A stretch of DNA of 64,000 nucleotides, from positions 2,419,501 through 2,483,500 of the forward strand of contig NZ_FSQT01000002.1 of NCBI RefSeq assembly GCF_900143515.1. Reading direction: 5' to 3'. This stretch comes from Micromonospora cremea (GTDB lineage Bacteria > Actinomycetota > Actinomycetes > Mycobacteriales > Micromonosporaceae). Positions 41,903 to 54,022 of the stretch are shown one piece after another; position 1 is the stretch's first letter, and the number at the start of each line of letters is the position of its first letter. The position numbers and the translations under genes are program-made. Under the pieces are notes generated by a model that saw only the letters and a list, made by a program, of their open reading frames with translations, was not told the DNA's origin and ran no database searches.

Positions 41903-42636
41903 CCGCACCGAACGACAGGAACAACGACGGCGGGGTGCCGGTGCCGGTCACGCCGGCCGGCGCCAGCAGCACCGCCCCGGCCGAGTACCCGCCGGCCAGC
42001 CCGGCCGGCCGCGGGATGTTCGGCAACCACGGCACCGGCGACGTGTCCGGCTACGGCGGCCTGGTCCGCCAGCGCCAGCCGATCGAGGAGGCCGCCCGGC
42101 CGTACGGCGGGTACTTCGACGAGGTCCGCGACGCGCTGGAGGAGGCGTACCCGGCCTTCGGCGACGCGATCGAGAAGGTCGTGGTCGACCGGGGTGAGCT
42201 GACCCTGCACGTACGCCCGGAGCGGATCGCCGAGGTCTGCCAGGTGATGCGGGACGACCTGGCGCTGCGCTTCGAACTGTGCTCCTCGGTCTCCGGCGTG
42301 GACTACCTCGGCGCCGACGAGCGCCGCCTGCACGTGGTCTACCTGCTCACCTCGATGACCTACCGGCGTCGGGTCCGGCTGGAGGCCGCCGTCTCCGTGG
42401 AGAGCCCGCACCTGCCCAGCGTGACGGCGATCTACCCGACCGCCGACTGGCAGGAGCGGGAGGCGTACGACATGTTCGGCATCGTCTTCGACGGCCACCC
42501 CAACCTGACCCGGATCCTCATGCCGGACGACTGGGAGGGCCACCCGCAGCGCAAGGACTACCCGCTCGGTGGCGTGGCGGTCGAGTACAAGGGCGCTGAG
42601 ATCCCGCCGCCGGACCGGAGGAGGTCATACCAGTGA
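41899..42636 (+). CDS. nuoC: NADH-quinone oxidoreductase subunit C
   Basis: Peripheral-arm subunit near the quinone site. The conserved block ([52 protein letters not shown]) is in the C-terminal half. 245 residues, about 60 longer than minimal NuoC, from a Pro/Ala-rich N-terminus. GTG at 41899 overlaps the nuoB stop (GTGA). Confidence 0.95.
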   Translation: MTAPNDRNNDGGVPVPVTPAGASSTAPAEYPPASPAGRGMFGNHGTGDVSGYGGLVRQRQPIEEAARPYGGYFDEVRDALEEAYPAFGDAIEKVVVDRGELTLHVRPERIAEVCQVMRDDLALRFELCSSVSGVDYLGADERRLHVVYLLTSMTYRRRVRLEAAVSVESPHLPSVTAIYPTADWQEREAYDMFGIVFDGHPNLTRILMPDDWEGHPQRKDYPLGGVAVEYKGAEIPPPDRRRSYQ

Positions 42637-43958
42637 CCACGTCGAACTATGCGACCGAACGCGAGACCACCGAGGGCAGGGTCTTCACCGTCACCGGTGG
42701 GGACTGGGACACGGTCGTCTCGAGCACCGACCCGATCAACGACGAGCGGATCGTCGTCAACATGGGTCCGCAGCACCCGTCCACGCACGGCGTGCTGCGG
42801 CTGATCCTGGAGCTGGAGGGCGAGACGGTCCGCGAGGCCCGCTCGGTCGTCGGCTACCTGCACACCGGCATCGAGAAGAACCTCGAATACCGCAACTGGG
42901 TCCAGGGCTCGACGTTCGTGACCCGGATGGACTACCTCGCGCCGCTGTTCAACGAGACGGCGTACGCGCTGGCGGTCGAGAAGCTGCTCGGCATCACCGA
43001 CGACATCACCGAGCGCGCCACCACCATCCGGGTGCTGATGATGGAGCTGAACCGGATCTCGTCGCACCTGGTCTGGCTGGCGACCACCGGCATGGAGCTG
43101 GGCGCGATCTCGATCATGCTCTACGGCTTCCGTGAGCGGGAGTACATCCTCGACATCTTCGAGACCATCACCGGCCTGCGGATGAACCACGCGTACGTCC
43201 GGCCGGGCGGCGTGGCGCAGGACGTTCCGGACGAGGCGATCGTCAAGATCCGCGAGTTCCTGAAGATGATGCCGAAGAAGCTCAAGGAGTACGAGGATCT
43301 CCTCTCCGGCCAGCCGATCTGGACGGAGCGGACGAAGAACGTCGCGGTGCTGGACGTGACCGGCTGCGTGGCGCTCGGCATCACCGGGCCGGTGCTGCGC
43401 TCCGCCGGGTTGGCCTGGGACCTGCGCAAGACCATGCCGTACTGCGGTTACGAGACGTACGAGTTCGACGTGCCGACCCATCCCGACGGTGACGTGTGGG
43501 GCCGCTACCTGGTCCGGCTCGCCGAGATCCGGGAGTCGTTGAAGCTGGTCGAGCAGGCGCTGGACCGGCTCCGGCCGGGCCCGGTGATGGTTGCCGACCG
43601 CAAGATCGCCTGGCCGGCGCAGCTGGCCATCGGCGTCGACGGCATGGGCAACTCGCTGGAGCACGTCGCGAAGATCATGGGTCAGTCGATGGAGTCGCTG
43701 ATCCACCACTTCAAGCTGGTCACCGAGGGCTTCCGGGTCCCGCCGGGCCAGGTGTACGTCGGCATCGAGTCGCCCCGCGGCGAGCTGGGCGTGCACGCGG
43801 TCTCCGACGGTGGCACCCGGCCGTACCGGGTGCACTACCGGGAACCGAGCTTCGTCAACCTCCAGGCACTCCCGGCGATGGCCGAGGGCGGCCTGATCGC
43901 CGACGTGATCGCCGGCGGCGCCTCGCTGGACCCCGTGATGGGTGGTTGTGACCGATGA
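42633..43958 (+). CDS. nuoD: NADH-quinone oxidoreductase subunit D
   Basis: Forms the quinone-binding pocket with NuoB. Blocks [39 protein letters not shown] and the C-terminal [14 protein letters not shown] are diagnostic; the histidine and tyrosine of the pocket region (HPSTHG) are intact. 441 residues. GTG at 42633 overlaps the nuoC stop and has GGAGGAGG upstream. Confidence 0.97.
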   Translation: MTTSNYATERETTEGRVFTVTGGDWDTVVSSTDPINDERIVVNMGPQHPSTHGVLRLILELEGETVREARSVVGYLHTGIEKNLEYRNWVQGSTFVTRMDYLAPLFNETAYALAVEKLLGITDDITERATTIRVLMMELNRISSHLVWLATTGMELGAISIMLYGFREREYILDIFETITGLRMNHAYVRPGGVAQDVPDEAIVKIREFLKMMPKKLKEYEDLLSGQPIWTERTKNVAVLDVTGCVALGITGPVLRSAGLAWDLRKTMPYCGYETYEFDVPTHPDGDVWGRYLVRLAEIRESLKLVEQALDRLRPGPVMVADRKIAWPAQLAIGVDGMGNSLEHVAKIMGQSMESLIHHFKLVTEGFRVPPGQVYVGIESPRGELGVHAVSDGGTRPYRVHYREPSFVNLQALPAMAEGGLIADVIAGGASLDPVMGGCDR

Positions 43959-45124
43959 CGACGACGTTCACTGACGAGACCCGCGAGCGGGCGCGCGAGA
44001 TCATCGCCCGCTACCCGGCGGACCGGTCCCGCTCGGCGTTGCTGCCGCTGCTGCACCTGGTCCAGTCGGAGGAGGGGTACGTCTCCCCGGCCGGTGTCGC
44101 GTTCTGCGCCGAGGTGCTCGGGCTGAACAAGGCCCAGGTCGGCGCGGTGGCCACCTTCTACACGATGTACAAGCGCAAGCCGACCGGCGACTTCCTGGTC
44201 AGCGTCTGCACCAACACCATGTGCAACGTGCTCGGCGGCCAGGAGGTCTACGACACCCTCGCCGAGCACCTCGGTGTCGGGCACGACGAGACCACCGCCG
44301 ACGGGAAGATCACCCTGGAGCACGCCGAGTGCCTGGCGGCCTGCGACTACGGCCCGGTGATGACCGTCAACTACGACTTCTTCGACGGCGTGGACTCGTC
44401 CACCGCGGTCGGTGTCGTCGACGAGCTGCGTGCCGGCGGCCGGCCGATGCCGACCCGGGGCGCCCGGCTGTGCACGCTCAAGGAGATGGCGGTGCAGCTC
44501 GCCGGCTTCGCCGACGAGCGCGACGGTGCGGTCGCCGACGGTGGGCCGGGCGAGCCCACGCTGCGCGGGCTGCGGCTGGCGCAGCAGCACGGCGTCTCGG
44601 TGCCGGGCTTCGACCCGAACACCCCGATCCGCAGCAAGGCGGAGGCGGACAAGGCGGCCGCGCAGGCGAAGGCCGCCGAGGCGGCCGCGAAGCCGGTTGA
44701 GGTGCCCGCCCCGCAGGTCAGTCCGGTGAAGGGTGGCGACGGCGCGTCCGCTCCGACGGGTACGCCCGGCAACGCCGGGTCCGGCGAGCCAGCTCCCGCC
44801 GCTGCGGCGACCGGCAGCACCGCGCCGGACGTGAAGGCGCCGGACGGCAAGTCGCCGCAGGTGCGTACCGCCGAGACCCGCCAGCCGGACGCGGCGACCG
44901 CCGTGCCCGACGCACCTGGCATCAAGGTCCCGGCGGAGACGTCGCCGGCCCCGCGCGACGCGCAGGAGGCGGAGGCGGCCGGCGTGGCGGCCAACGCGCC
45001 GGCCGGTGACGGCAAGCCCGCCGGTGACTCCACCGGCGCGCAGGAGCGCAACCTCAACGAAGCGTCGGCGAGCGCCGATGGCGCGACCTCCACCGTCGCG
45101 AGTGAAACGGGGGCCCAGAAGTGA
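43955..45124 (+). CDS. nuoE: NADH-quinone oxidoreductase subunit E with long C-terminal extension
   Basis: Carries the N1a 2Fe-2S cluster beside the NADH site. Residues 1-200 are a normal NuoE, with ligands Cys85, Cys90, Cys126 and Cys130 (CTNTMC ... ECLAAC). Residues 200-389 are an Ala/Pro/Gly-rich, charged tail with no fold pattern ([28 protein letters not shown]), almost doubling the usual length of 160-200. ATG at 43955 overlaps the nuoD stop. The tail ends in frame right at the nuoF start (GTGA), so it is not a frameshift artefact. Confidence 0.94.
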   Translation: MTTTFTDETRERAREIIARYPADRSRSALLPLLHLVQSEEGYVSPAGVAFCAEVLGLNKAQVGAVATFYTMYKRKPTGDFLVSVCTNTMCNVLGGQEVYDTLAEHLGVGHDETTADGKITLEHAECLAACDYGPVMTVNYDFFDGVDSSTAVGVVDELRAGGRPMPTRGARLCTLKEMAVQLAGFADERDGAVADGGPGEPTLRGLRLAQQHGVSVPGFDPNTPIRSKAEADKAAAQAKAAEAAAKPVEVPAPQVSPVKGGDGASAPTGTPGNAGSGEPAPAAAATGSTAPDVKAPDGKSPQVRTAETRQPDAATAVPDAPGIKVPAETSPAPRDAQEAEAAGVAANAPAGDGKPAGDSTGAQERNLNEASASADGATSTVASETGAQK

Positions 45125-46437
45125 CCACTCCCCGCCCGGAGACGCTGGCCAAGCTGACGCCGGTGCTGACCAAGCGCTGGCTGTCGCCGGACGCCTGGCG
45201 GATCGGCACGTACGAGCAGCTGGACGGCTACGCCGCGCTGCGCAAGGCGCTCAGGGCCCACCCGGACGACCTGATCCAGCTCATCAAGGACTCCGGGCTG
45301 CGTGGCCGGGGCGGCGCCGGCTTCCCCACCGGTCTCAAGTGGGGCTTCATCCCGCAGGGCGACGGCAAGCCGCACTACCTGGTGGTCAACGCCGACGAGG
45401 GCGAGCCGGGCACCTGCAAGGACCTGCCGCTGATGACCCACGACCCGCACTCCCTGGTGGAGGGCGTGATCATCGCGTCGTACGCGATCCGGGCCAACCG
45501 CGCCTACATCTACATCCGGGGCGAGGCGGTGCACGCCGCGCGCCGGCTGCGCAACGCGGTCCAGGAGGCGTACGACAAGGGCTACCTCGGCCGGAACATC
45601 CTGCGCAGCGGCTACGACCTGGAGCTGGTGGTGCACTCGGGCGCCGGGGCGTACATCTGCGGCGAGGAGACGGCGCTGCTGGACTCGCTGGAGGGGTTCC
45701 GGGGCCAGCCCCGGCTGCGTCCGCCGTTCCCGGCCACCCACGGCCTTTACGCCAGCCCGACGGTGGTGAACAACGTCGGCACCATCGCCAGCGTGCCGCC
45801 TATCGTGCTCGGCGGGGCCGACTGGTGGAAGACCATGGGCACCGAGAAGTCCTCCGGGCCGATGATCTACTCGCTCTCGGGCCGGATCGTCAACCCCGGC
45901 CAGTACGAGTGCTCGATGGGCGTCACGCTGCGCGAGCTGCTGGAGCTGGCGGGCGGGATGCAGCCCGGGCACAACCTGAAGTTCTGGACCCCGGGCGGTT
46001 CGTCCACCCCGCTGCTCGCCGCCGAGCACCTGGACGTGCCGCTGGACTTCGAGGGGGTGGCGGCGGCCGGGTCGATCCTCGGCACCACGGCCACCCAGAT
46101 CTTCTCCGACCAGGACTGCCCGGTCTACGCGACGTACCGGTGGCTGGAGTTCTACCACCACGAGTCGTGCGGCAAGTGCACCCCGTGCCGTGAGGGCAAC
46201 TACTGGATGGTCCGGGTCTACCGGCGGATCCTCGCCGGCCAGGGCACCCATGAGGACCTGGACACCCTGCTGGACACCTGCGACAACATCCTCGGCCGCT
46301 CGTTCTGCGGTCTGGGCGACGGTGCGACCAGCTCGGTGACCTCGTCGCTGAAGTACTTCAAGCAGGACTACCTCGACTACATCGAGGGACGTACCGCACC
46401 CAAGCTGTCGGAGAAGACCCTGGTAGGGGCGCACTGA
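45121..46437 (+). CDS. nuoF: NADH-quinone oxidoreductase subunit F
   Basis: Binds NADH and FMN and holds cluster N3. Nucleotide motif [13 protein letters not shown] near residue 62 and [15 protein letters not shown]; the 4Fe-4S motif [12 protein letters not shown] is near residue 350. 438 residues, normal. GTG at 45121 overlaps the nuoE stop; the stop overlaps the nuoG ATG by one base. Confidence 0.97.
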   Translation: MTTPRPETLAKLTPVLTKRWLSPDAWRIGTYEQLDGYAALRKALRAHPDDLIQLIKDSGLRGRGGAGFPTGLKWGFIPQGDGKPHYLVVNADEGEPGTCKDLPLMTHDPHSLVEGVIIASYAIRANRAYIYIRGEAVHAARRLRNAVQEAYDKGYLGRNILRSGYDLELVVHSGAGAYICGEETALLDSLEGFRGQPRLRPPFPATHGLYASPTVVNNVGTIASVPPIVLGGADWWKTMGTEKSSGPMIYSLSGRIVNPGQYECSMGVTLRELLELAGGMQPGHNLKFWTPGGSSTPLLAAEHLDVPLDFEGVAAAGSILGTTATQIFSDQDCPVYATYRWLEFYHHESCGKCTPCREGNYWMVRVYRRILAGQGTHEDLDTLLDTCDNILGRSFCGLGDGATSSVTSSLKYFKQDYLDYIEGRTAPKLSEKTLVGAH

Positions 46438-48944
46438 TGACCGACGTAGCCAAGCAGACCGACACCGTCACGCTCACTATCGACGGCGTCGAGGTCACCG
46501 CCCCCAAGGGGACGCTGCTGATCCGGGTCGCCGAGCAGATGGGCACCGAGATCCCCCGGTTCTGCGACCACCCGCTGCTGGCCCCGGCCGGCGCGTGCCG
46601 GCAGTGCCTGGTCGAGGTGGAGGGGCAGCGTAAGCCGGTCGCCTCCTGCACCCAGACCGTCGCCGACGGCATGGTGGTCCGTACCCAGCTCACCTCCCCG
46701 GTGGCCAAGAAGGCGCAGGAGGGGGTGATGGAGCTGCTGCTGCTCAACCACCCGCTGGACTGCCCGATGTGTGACAAGGGCGGCGAGTGCCCCCTGCAGA
46801 ACCAGGCGATGTCCACCGGCCGCACCGACTCGCGCTTCCACGAGCACAAGCGGGAGTACGAGAAGCCGATGGCGATCAGCAGCCAGGTGCTGCTGGACCG
46901 CGAGCGCTGCGTGCTCTGCCAGCGCTGCACCCGGTTCTCCGAGGAGATCGCCGGCGACAAGTTCATCGACCTGATGGGCCGCTCGTCCGCCGAGGAGATC
47001 AACATCTACCGGGACGACGCGTACGGCGAGGAGGGCGACGCGGGTGACGTGCCGTTCAACTCCTACTTCTCCGGCAACACCGTGCAGATCTGCCCGGTGG
47101 GCGCGCTGACCGGTGCCCAGTACCGCTTCCGGGCCCGGCCGTTCGACCTGGTCTCCAGCCCGAGCGTCTGCGAGCACTGCTCGGCGGGCTGCGGGCAGCG
47201 CACCGACTGGCGGCGCGGCAAGGTGCTGCGCCGGCTGGCCGGCGACGAGCCGGCGGTGAACGAGGAGTGGAACTGCGACAAGGGCCGGTGGGGCTTCCAG
47301 TACACCCGCGCCACCGACCGGCTGACCAACCCGCTGGTCCGCGACGAGCGCACCGGCGAGCTGCGTGAGGCCTCCTGGAGTGAGGCGCTCACCGTGGCCG
47401 CCGAGGGGCTGCGCGCGGCCCGCGACGGCGGGCAGGGCACGGCGGTGCTCACCGGCGGTCGGCTGACCGTCGAGGACGCCTACGCGTACGCGAAGTTCGC
47501 CCGGGTCGCGCTGAACACCAACGACATCGACTTCCGGGCCCGGCCGGTCTCCCGCGAGGAGGCCGACTTCCTGGCCAGCTCGGTCGCCGGGGTCACCGAC
47601 GTCACCTACACCGACGTGGAGAACGCCCCGGCGGTGGTGCTGGTCGGCCTGGAGCCGGAGGAGGAGTGCCCGATCCTCTTCCTGCGACTGCGCAAGGCGT
47701 ACCTGAAGAAGACCCTGACGGTGTACGCGCTGGCGCCGTTCGCCACCCGCGGCCTGGAGAAGCTCGGTGCCAAGCTGGCCCGGGTGGTGCCGGGCGAGGA
47801 GGCCAGCGTGCTCGCCGAGCACGCCACGGTCACCGAGGCGTTGAGCGCGCCGGGCGCGATCCTGATCGTCGGCGAGCGGCTGGCCAGCGTGCCGGGCGGG
47901 CTCTCCGCCGCGGCGGACGTGGCCCGGCGTACCGGCGCGAAGCTGGCCTGGGTGCCGCGGCGCGCGGGTGACCGCGGCGCGGTCGACGCGGGCTGCCTGC
48001 CCAACCTGCTCCCCGGTGGCCGGCTGGTCACCGAGCCGGCCGCCCGGGCCGAGCTGGGCGAGGCGTGGGACATCCCGGCCGGGGTGATCCCGAGCCAGGC
48101 CGGTCGGGACACCGATCAGATCCTGGCGGCCGCGGCCAAGGGGCAGCTCGGCGCGCTGGTGGTCGGCGGGGTCGACCCGGCCGACCTGGCCGACCCGCGG
48201 CTCGCCGAGACCGCCCTGGACGCGGTGCCGTTCCTGGTCAGCCTGGAACTGCGCGGCAGCGCGGTGACCCGGCGGGCCGACGTGGTGCTCCCGATCGCCC
48301 CGGTGGTCGAGAAGGCCGGCAGCTTCCTGGACTGGGAGGGTCGGCTGCGTCCGTTCGAGGCGGTGCTGCAGACCGCGGCGATGACCGACGGCCGCGTGCT
48401 CGACGCGCTGGCCGCGCTGCTCGACGTGCGGCTCGGCACCGCGGACGTGCCGAGCGTGCGCCGCGAGCTGGCGACTCTGCCGGCGACCCGCACCCAGCGG
48501 CCGTCCCCGCCGTCGGTGGCGCCCGGCACGGTGCCGCGCCCGGCCGCCGGGCAGGCCGTGCTGGCCACCTGGCACCAGCTTGTCGACCTGGGCACTCTGA
48601 CCGACGGTGACGAGCACCTCGCCGGCACCGCCCGTCCGCCGGTGGTCCGGCTGGGCAAGGGCACCGCCGAGGCGCTCGGTGTGGCCGACGGCGACGCGGT
48701 CACGGTCGGTACCGACCGTGGCGCGCTGACCCTGCCGGCCGAGCTCACCGAGATGCCGGACGGCGTGGTCTGGTTGCCGACCAACTCACCCGGTTCGACC
48801 GTGCGACGCAGCCTCGGGGCGACGTCCGGCGCGGTCGTCCGGATCTCCGTCCCCGCACCGAACGCGGCCGTCCCGGCCGGGCGGGTCGCGGCCGACGAGA
48901 CCGGTCTCCCGGGTCCGCTCCTCAACGCTGGGGGTAACCAGTGA
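46437..48944 (+). CDS. nuoG: NADH-quinone oxidoreductase subunit G
   Basis: Largest peripheral subunit. The N-terminal 2Fe-2S ferredoxin domain ([19 protein letters not shown]) is followed by [27 protein letters not shown] and [12 protein letters not shown] for the 4Fe-4S clusters, then a molybdopterin-oxidoreductase-like domain without Mo-cofactor motifs. 835 residues, within the actinomycete range. ATG at 46437. Confidence 0.96.
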   Translation: MTDVAKQTDTVTLTIDGVEVTAPKGTLLIRVAEQMGTEIPRFCDHPLLAPAGACRQCLVEVEGQRKPVASCTQTVADGMVVRTQLTSPVAKKAQEGVMELLLLNHPLDCPMCDKGGECPLQNQAMSTGRTDSRFHEHKREYEKPMAISSQVLLDRERCVLCQRCTRFSEEIAGDKFIDLMGRSSAEEINIYRDDAYGEEGDAGDVPFNSYFSGNTVQICPVGALTGAQYRFRARPFDLVSSPSVCEHCSAGCGQRTDWRRGKVLRRLAGDEPAVNEEWNCDKGRWGFQYTRATDRLTNPLVRDERTGELREASWSEALTVAAEGLRAARDGGQGTAVLTGGRLTVEDAYAYAKFARVALNTNDIDFRARPVSREEADFLASSVAGVTDVTYTDVENAPAVVLVGLEPEEECPILFLRLRKAYLKKTLTVYALAPFATRGLEKLGAKLARVVPGEEASVLAEHATVTEALSAPGAILIVGERLASVPGGLSAAADVARRTGAKLAWVPRRAGDRGAVDAGCLPNLLPGGRLVTEPAARAELGEAWDIPAGVIPSQAGRDTDQILAAAAKGQLGALVVGGVDPADLADPRLAETALDAVPFLVSLELRGSAVTRRADVVLPIAPVVEKAGSFLDWEGRLRPFEAVLQTAAMTDGRVLDALAALLDVRLGTADVPSVRRELATLPATRTQRPSPPSVAPGTVPRPAAGQAVLATWHQLVDLGTLTDGDEHLAGTARPPVVRLGKGTAEALGVADGDAVTVGTDRGALTLPAELTEMPDGVVWLPTNSPGSTVRRSLGATSGAVVRISVPAPNAAVPAGRVAADETGLPGPLLNAGGNQ

Positions 48945-50293
48945 GCCCGTCAATCCTGGCCCAGGACCCGACGCTGGCCGACTTCGGTCGGGACCCGTGG
49001 TGGCTGGTCCTCGGCAAGATCGTCTTCGCGTTCGCCTTCGGCCTGCTGGCCACCCTGCTCGGCGTCTGGTTCGAGCGGCGCGTGGTGGGCTACATGCAGG
49101 TGCGGCCCGGCCCCAACCAGGTCGGCCCGTTCGGTCTGCTGCAGACCCTCGCCGACGGCCTGAAGATGGCCTTCAAGGAGGACATCCTGCCGAAGGCGGC
49201 CGACAAGGTCGTCTACTTCTTCGCCCCGACCATCTCGGTGATCTGCGCGGTCACCGCGCTGTCGGTGGTGCCCTTCGGTCCGATGGTGAGCATCGCCGGC
49301 CACCACACGCCGTTGCAGGTCACCGACGTGCCGGTGGCGGTGCTGCTGCTGCTGGCCTGCTCCTCGATGGGCGTCTACGGCATCGTGCTGGGCGGCTGGG
49401 CCTCCGGCTCGACGTACCCGCTCCTCGGCGGCCTGCGGTCGAGCGCCCAGATGATCTCCTACGAGGTCGCCATGGGGCTCTCCATCGTGGCGGTGTTCAT
49501 GACCGCCGGCACGATGAGCACCAGCGGGATCGTCGCCGCTCAGGGCGACGGCACCCAGCTGACCATCCTCGGCCAGCAGATCCCCGCACCGGGCTGGTAC
49601 GCGATCCTGCTGCTGCCCAGCTTCATCATCTTCTTCATCGCCACCGTCGGTGAGACCAACCGGGCGCCGTTCGACCTGCCCGAGGCCGAGTCCGAGCTGG
49701 TTGCCGGCTTCATGACCGAGTACAGCTCGCTGAAGTTCGCGCTCTTCATGCTCAGCGAGTACGTCGCGATGGTGACCATGTCGGCGGTCACCACCACGCT
49801 GTTCCTCGGCGGTTGGCGTGCGCCGTGGCCGATCACCATCTGGGAGGGCGCCAACTCCGGTTGGTGGCCGATGCTCTGGTTCTTCGGCAAGGTGATCGCG
49901 CTGGTCTTCGTCTTCGTGTGGCTGCGTGGCACGCTGCCTCGGCTGCGCTACGACCAGTTCATGCGCTTCGGCTGGAAGGTGCTGCTGCCGATCAACCTGG
50001 TCTGGATCCTGGTCCTGTCGGGCCTGCGCTCCATCGAGGACTGGGACACCCGCGGCAAGATGATCGCGGTCGGCATTCCGGCCGGCATCCTGCTGATCGC
50101 CACGCTGTTCTGGCCCAGCCGCCGGCCGCAGCCGAAGCCGACGACGCAGGAACAGGTGGACAGCCGCCCGTACGGGAGCTTCCCGCTGCCACCGATGGAT
50201 CTTCAGGTACCACCGAGCCCGCGTATCACGCGCGTGGTCGCCGAGCGGGAGCCGGCCAACATCGCCACCGGCTCGGACTCCAGGGAGGTGTGA
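48941..50293 (+). CDS. nuoH: NADH-quinone oxidoreductase subunit H
   Basis: Membrane subunit that couples the arms and lines the quinone tunnel. About eight helices; blocks [39 protein letters not shown] and YSSLKFALF are diagnostic. 450 residues, including a polar C-terminal tail of about 60 residues. GTG at 48941 overlaps the nuoG stop. Confidence 0.96.
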   Translation: MSPSILAQDPTLADFGRDPWWLVLGKIVFAFAFGLLATLLGVWFERRVVGYMQVRPGPNQVGPFGLLQTLADGLKMAFKEDILPKAADKVVYFFAPTISVICAVTALSVVPFGPMVSIAGHHTPLQVTDVPVAVLLLLACSSMGVYGIVLGGWASGSTYPLLGGLRSSAQMISYEVAMGLSIVAVFMTAGTMSTSGIVAAQGDGTQLTILGQQIPAPGWYAILLLPSFIIFFIATVGETNRAPFDLPEAESELVAGFMTEYSSLKFALFMLSEYVAMVTMSAVTTTLFLGGWRAPWPITIWEGANSGWWPMLWFFGKVIALVFVFVWLRGTLPRLRYDQFMRFGWKVLLPINLVWILVLSGLRSIEDWDTRGKMIAVGIPAGILLIATLFWPSRRPQPKPTTQEQVDSRPYGSFPLPPMDLQVPPSPRITRVVAEREPANIATGSDSREV

Positions 50294-50294
50294 C

Positions 50295-50936
50295 GTGGGC
50301 ACGGTCACCGGAACGTTCAAGGGCTTCGGGGTCACCTTCTCGCACATGTTCAGGAAGGTCGTCACCACCGACTACCCGTTCAAGCCGCCGGTGTCGGCGC
50401 CGCGCTACCACGGGCGGCACATCCTCAACCGGCACCCGGACGGGCTGGAGAAGTGCATCGGCTGTGAGCTGTGCGCCTGGGCCTGCCCGGCGGACGCGAT
50501 CTTCGTCGAGGGCGGCGACAACACCGACGACCAGCGCTTCTCGCCGGGCGAGCGGTACGCCAGCGTCTACCAGATCAACTACGCCCGGTGCATCTTCTGC
50601 GGGTTGTGCATCGAGGCATGCCCGACCCGGTCGCTCACCATGAGCAACGAGTACGAGCTGGCCCGGGACAACCGGCAGGATCTGATCTTCACCAAGGAGC
50701 AGCTGCTCGCACCGCTGCTCGAAGGCATGGAGCAGCCGCCGCACCCGATGCGTCTGGGCGACAGCGAGAAGGACTACTACGTGGGCGCGTTGGACAACCC
50801 GGGCACCTCCGCCGGTGCGGAGAAGTCCCCGATGGGCCCCGGCCGCTACCAGGTCGAGGAGCACCCCGGCGTGACGTTCCCGGGCGCCGAGCAGGCGGCC
50901 CAGCGAGCCGGCGCGGGTAAGGGAGACGGAGCATGA
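50295..50936 (+). CDS. nuoI: NADH-quinone oxidoreductase subunit I
   Basis: Carries clusters N6a and N6b in two ferredoxin motifs, [12 protein letters not shown] and [12 protein letters not shown] (residues about 54-110). 213 residues, with a C-terminal extension of about 50 residues. GTG at 50295 is 1 nt after the nuoH stop, and GGAGG is upstream. Confidence 0.96.
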   Translation: MGTVTGTFKGFGVTFSHMFRKVVTTDYPFKPPVSAPRYHGRHILNRHPDGLEKCIGCELCAWACPADAIFVEGGDNTDDQRFSPGERYASVYQINYARCIFCGLCIEACPTRSLTMSNEYELARDNRQDLIFTKEQLLAPLLEGMEQPPHPMRLGDSEKDYYVGALDNPGTSAGAEKSPMGPGRYQVEEHPGVTFPGAEQAAQRAGAGKGDGA

Positions 50937-51703
50937 CCACGGAGATTGTGCTCGCCGCGGCGGGTTCGGTGCCCGGCGGCGAGGCGGTCACCTTCTGGAT
51001 CCTCGCCCCGCTGGCGCTGATCGGCGCGATCGGCATGGTGGCCGCGCGCAACGCCGTGCATTCGGCGCTCTGGCTGGTGCTGACCATGCTCTGCCTGGGC
51101 GTGTTCTACGTGCTCCAGGCCGGTCCGTTCATCGGCATGGTGCAGATCATCGTCTACACCGGCGCGATCATGATGCTCTTCCTGTTCGTGCTGATGCTGG
51201 TCGGCCGGGACGCCTCGGACTCACTGATCGAGACGCTGCGCGGCCAGCGGGTCGCCGCGATCGTGCTCGGGCTGGGCTTCGCCGGCCTGATCGGCAGCGG
51301 CCTCTACCAGGCGCTGGAAAAGACCACCGCGGTCGGCCTGGAACAGGCCAACGCGGAGGGGAACGTGCAGGGCATCGCCCGGCTGCTGTTCACCAAGTAC
51401 GTCTTCGCGTTCGAGCTGACCTCGGCGCTGCTGATCACCGCGGCGGTCGGCGCCATGGTGCTGGCGCACGTCGAGCGGCGTAAGCAGGACAAGATGGACC
51501 AGCCGAGGACCATGCGGGCTCGCTTCGCGCCGGGCAACTATCCCGGCCCCAAGCCGGGCCCCGGCGTCTTCGCGACCTCTTCCTCGGTGGCCACCCCGGC
51601 CCGGCTGCCCGACGGCCGCCTGACCGACCGCAGCACCCCGGCGATCCTTCCGCAGCGCGAGCTGACCGCCGAGGAGACTTCGCTGAAGGGGACGGACAAG
51701 TAA
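50933..51703 (+). CDS. nuoJ: NADH-quinone oxidoreductase subunit J
   Basis: Membrane subunit with five predicted helices in residues 1-185 ([37 protein letters not shown]). The remaining 70 residues are a polar tail with YPGPKPGPG, long for the family. ATG at 50933 overlaps the nuoI stop; the stop overlaps nuoK by one base. Confidence 0.93.
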   Translation: MTTEIVLAAAGSVPGGEAVTFWILAPLALIGAIGMVAARNAVHSALWLVLTMLCLGVFYVLQAGPFIGMVQIIVYTGAIMMLFLFVLMLVGRDASDSLIETLRGQRVAAIVLGLGFAGLIGSGLYQALEKTTAVGLEQANAEGNVQGIARLLFTKYVFAFELTSALLITAAVGAMVLAHVERRKQDKMDQPRTMRARFAPGNYPGPKPGPGVFATSSSVATPARLPDGRLTDRSTPAILPQRELTAEETSLKGTDK

Positions 51704-52020
51704 TGAACGGGTTCTTCTCGGTCGAGCCGAACTACTACCTGGTTCTCGCCGTGGTGCTGTTCACCATCGGCGCCGCCGGGGTGCTCGTTCGGCGCAACGC
51801 GATCGTGCTGTTCATGTGCGTGGAACTGATGCTCAACGCGGCCAACCTGACGCTGGTCACCTTCAGCCGGATCAACGGTGACCTCAACGGTCAGATCATG
51901 GCGTTCTTCGTGATGGTGGTGGCGGCGGCTGAGGTCGTGGTCGGTCTCGCGATCATCATGTCGATCTTCCGGACTCGACGCTCCGCGAGCGTCGACGACG
52001 CCAACCTGCTCAAGTACTAA
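51703..52020 (+). CDS. nuoK: NADH-quinone oxidoreductase subunit K
   Basis: Small MrpC-like membrane subunit with three helices; the key glutamates of the proton path are in [12 protein letters not shown] and [13 protein letters not shown]. 105 residues. ATG at 51703 overlaps the nuoJ stop (TAATG). Confidence 0.96.
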   Translation: MNGFFSVEPNYYLVLAVVLFTIGAAGVLVRRNAIVLFMCVELMLNAANLTLVTFSRINGDLNGQIMAFFVMVVAAAEVVVGLAIIMSIFRTRRSASVDDANLLKY

Positions 52021-52031
52021 GGGGCAAGCAA

Positions 52032-53957
52032 GTGGAAGAGACTGTGCAGTACGCCGGTGCCACGGGCTTGCTCGGCAGCGTCTGGCTGCTGGTGGCGATC
52101 CCGCTGGTCAGCGCGGCCATCCTGCTGCTGCTCGGCCGGCGGGCCGACCGCTGGGGGCACTGGTTGGGCGTCGCCGCCATCGGTGCCGCGTTCGTGCTCG
52201 GCCTGACCTTCTTCTTCCAGCTGCGCGGCCTGGAGAACAAGTCGGTCGAGCTGAGCCTCTGGGACTTCATCGCGGTCGGTGACCTGCGGGTCGACTTCGG
52301 CCTGCTGTTCGATCCGCTGGCCGCGGTCTTCGTGCTCCTGATCACCGGCGTGGGCTTCCTGATCCACCTGTACGCCGTGGAGTACATGGCGCACGACGCG
52401 GGCCGCCGCCGGTTCTTCGCGTACTTCAACCTGTTCGTCGCGGCCATGCTGCTGCTGGTGCTCGGCAACAACTACGTGATGCTGTACTTCGGTTGGGAGG
52501 GCGTCGGTCTGGCGTCGTACCTGCTGATCTCCTTCTGGTACGAGCGGCCGAGCGCCGCCACCGCCGGTAAGAAGGCGTTCCTGATGAACCGGGTCGGCGA
52601 CGCCGGCCTGGCCATCGGCATCTTCATCATGTTCGCCACCCTGGGCACCACCCAGTACGACGAGGTGTTCAACGGCGTCGGTGCGCTGGCCGGCCCGACC
52701 GTGCTGGTGCTCGGCCTGCTGCTGCTGCTCGGCGCGACCGGCAAGTCCGGCCAGTTCCCGCTGCAGGCGTGGCTGCCGGACGCGATGGAGGGCCCCACTC
52801 CGGTGTCGGCGCTCATCCACGCCGCCACCATGGTCACCGCGGGCGTCTACCTGATCGCCCGGTCCAACCCGATCTTCTCCGCCAACTCGACGCTCCAGCT
52901 CGTGGTGGTCAGCGTCGGCGCGCTCACCCTGCTGATCGGCTGCATCATCGGCGCGGCCAAGGACGACATCAAGCGGGTGCTCGCCTGGTCGACGGTGAGC
53001 CAGATCGGCTACATGTTCCTCGGCGTGGGCCTGGGTGGCGGGGCGTACGCGCTGGCCATCGTGCACCTGCTGGCGCACGGCTTCTTCAAGGCCAACATGT
53101 TCCTGGGCGCCGGCTCGGTCATGCACGGGATGAAGGACCAGGTGGACATCCGCCGCTTCGGCGGGCTGTCGAAGTACATGAAGATCACCTGGTTGACCTT
53201 CATGATGGGCTGGCTGGCCATCATCGGCATGTTCCCGTTCTCCGGCTTCTTCTCCAAGGAGCCGATCATCGTGGCCGCCTTCGAGCGGGCGGACTGGACC
53301 GCCTGGCTCTTCGGCGGGGCGGCGCTGCTCGGCGCCGGGCTGACCGCGTTCTACATGACCCGGCTCTTCGTGCTCACCTTCCACGGCCCGAAGCGGTGGA
53401 CCGAGGACATCGAGCACCCGCACGAGTCGCCCGCACTGATGACCATCCCGCTGGTCCTGCTGGCGGTCGGCTCGGTCGGCGCCGGCTTCCTGCTCGCGAC
53501 GTCGGTGCCGGACTGGCTGACGGCGACGGCCGGGCTGGGCGCCCACGAGGAGGCGCACGAGGCGGTCCTCTCGCACGCCGTGATCACCGTGCTCTCGCTG
53601 CTGGTCACCGTGCTCGGTGCCGGGCTGGCCTGGTTCCTGTTCCGGGCCGGTACGGCCACCGCGCCGCAGCCGGCAGGCGTGCTGGTCACCGCCGCCCGGC
53701 GGAACCTCTACACCGACGCGGTGAACGAGGCGGTCTTCGAGAAGCCCGGCATCTTCCTCACCCGGGCGCTGGTCTTCCTCGACAACCGGGGCGTCGACGG
53801 GTTGGTCAACGGGCTCGCCGCCGCGGTCGGCGGCGGTTCGGGCCGGCTCCGGCGGCTGCAGACCGGCTTCGTCCGCTCGTACGCCACCTCGATCCTGGCC
53901 GGTGCGCTGCTGGTGATGGCGGCGTTCCTGGCGGTGCAGGCCGGGTGGTTGGCGTGA
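52032..53957 (+). CDS. nuoL: NADH-quinone oxidoreductase subunit L
   Basis: Antiporter-like proton-pumping subunit with the lateral helix. About 16 helices; blocks NYVMLYFGWEGVGLASYLLI, PLQAWLPDAMEGPTPVSALI and LAHGFFKANMFLGAGSVMHG are diagnostic. 641 residues. GTG at 52032 is 11 nt after nuoK. Its stop overlaps the GTG of a 22-codon ORF that leads into nuoM. Confidence 0.96.
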   Translation: MEETVQYAGATGLLGSVWLLVAIPLVSAAILLLLGRRADRWGHWLGVAAIGAAFVLGLTFFFQLRGLENKSVELSLWDFIAVGDLRVDFGLLFDPLAAVFVLLITGVGFLIHLYAVEYMAHDAGRRRFFAYFNLFVAAMLLLVLGNNYVMLYFGWEGVGLASYLLISFWYERPSAATAGKKAFLMNRVGDAGLAIGIFIMFATLGTTQYDEVFNGVGALAGPTVLVLGLLLLLGATGKSGQFPLQAWLPDAMEGPTPVSALIHAATMVTAGVYLIARSNPIFSANSTLQLVVVSVGALTLLIGCIIGAAKDDIKRVLAWSTVSQIGYMFLGVGLGGGAYALAIVHLLAHGFFKANMFLGAGSVMHGMKDQVDIRRFGGLSKYMKITWLTFMMGWLAIIGMFPFSGFFSKEPIIVAAFERADWTAWLFGGAALLGAGLTAFYMTRLFVLTFHGPKRWTEDIEHPHESPALMTIPLVLLAVGSVGAGFLLATSVPDWLTATAGLGAHEEAHEAVLSHAVITVLSLLVTVLGAGLAWFLFRAGTATAPQPAGVLVTAARRNLYTDAVNEAVFEKPGIFLTRALVFLDNRGVDGLVNGLAAAVGGGSGRLRRLQTGFVRSYATSILAGALLVMAAFLAVQAGWLA

Positions 53958-54022
53958 TCGACCTCTTTCCGGCCGCCCCCGCCGGCGGACCACGCAGTGA
54001 CGACGGAGGTAAGGCCGCATAA
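53954..54022 (+). CDS. 22-codon linker ORF between nuoL and nuoM
   Basis: GTG at 53954 overlaps the nuoL stop (GTGA) and its TAA overlaps the nuoM ATG (TAATG). It encodes 22 residues starting VIDLFPAAPAGG. The GGAGG that serves nuoM lies inside it. It probably carries ribosomes from nuoL to nuoM; whether the peptide has a role is unknown. Confidence 0.5.
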   Translation: MIDLFPAAPAGGPRSDDGGKAA

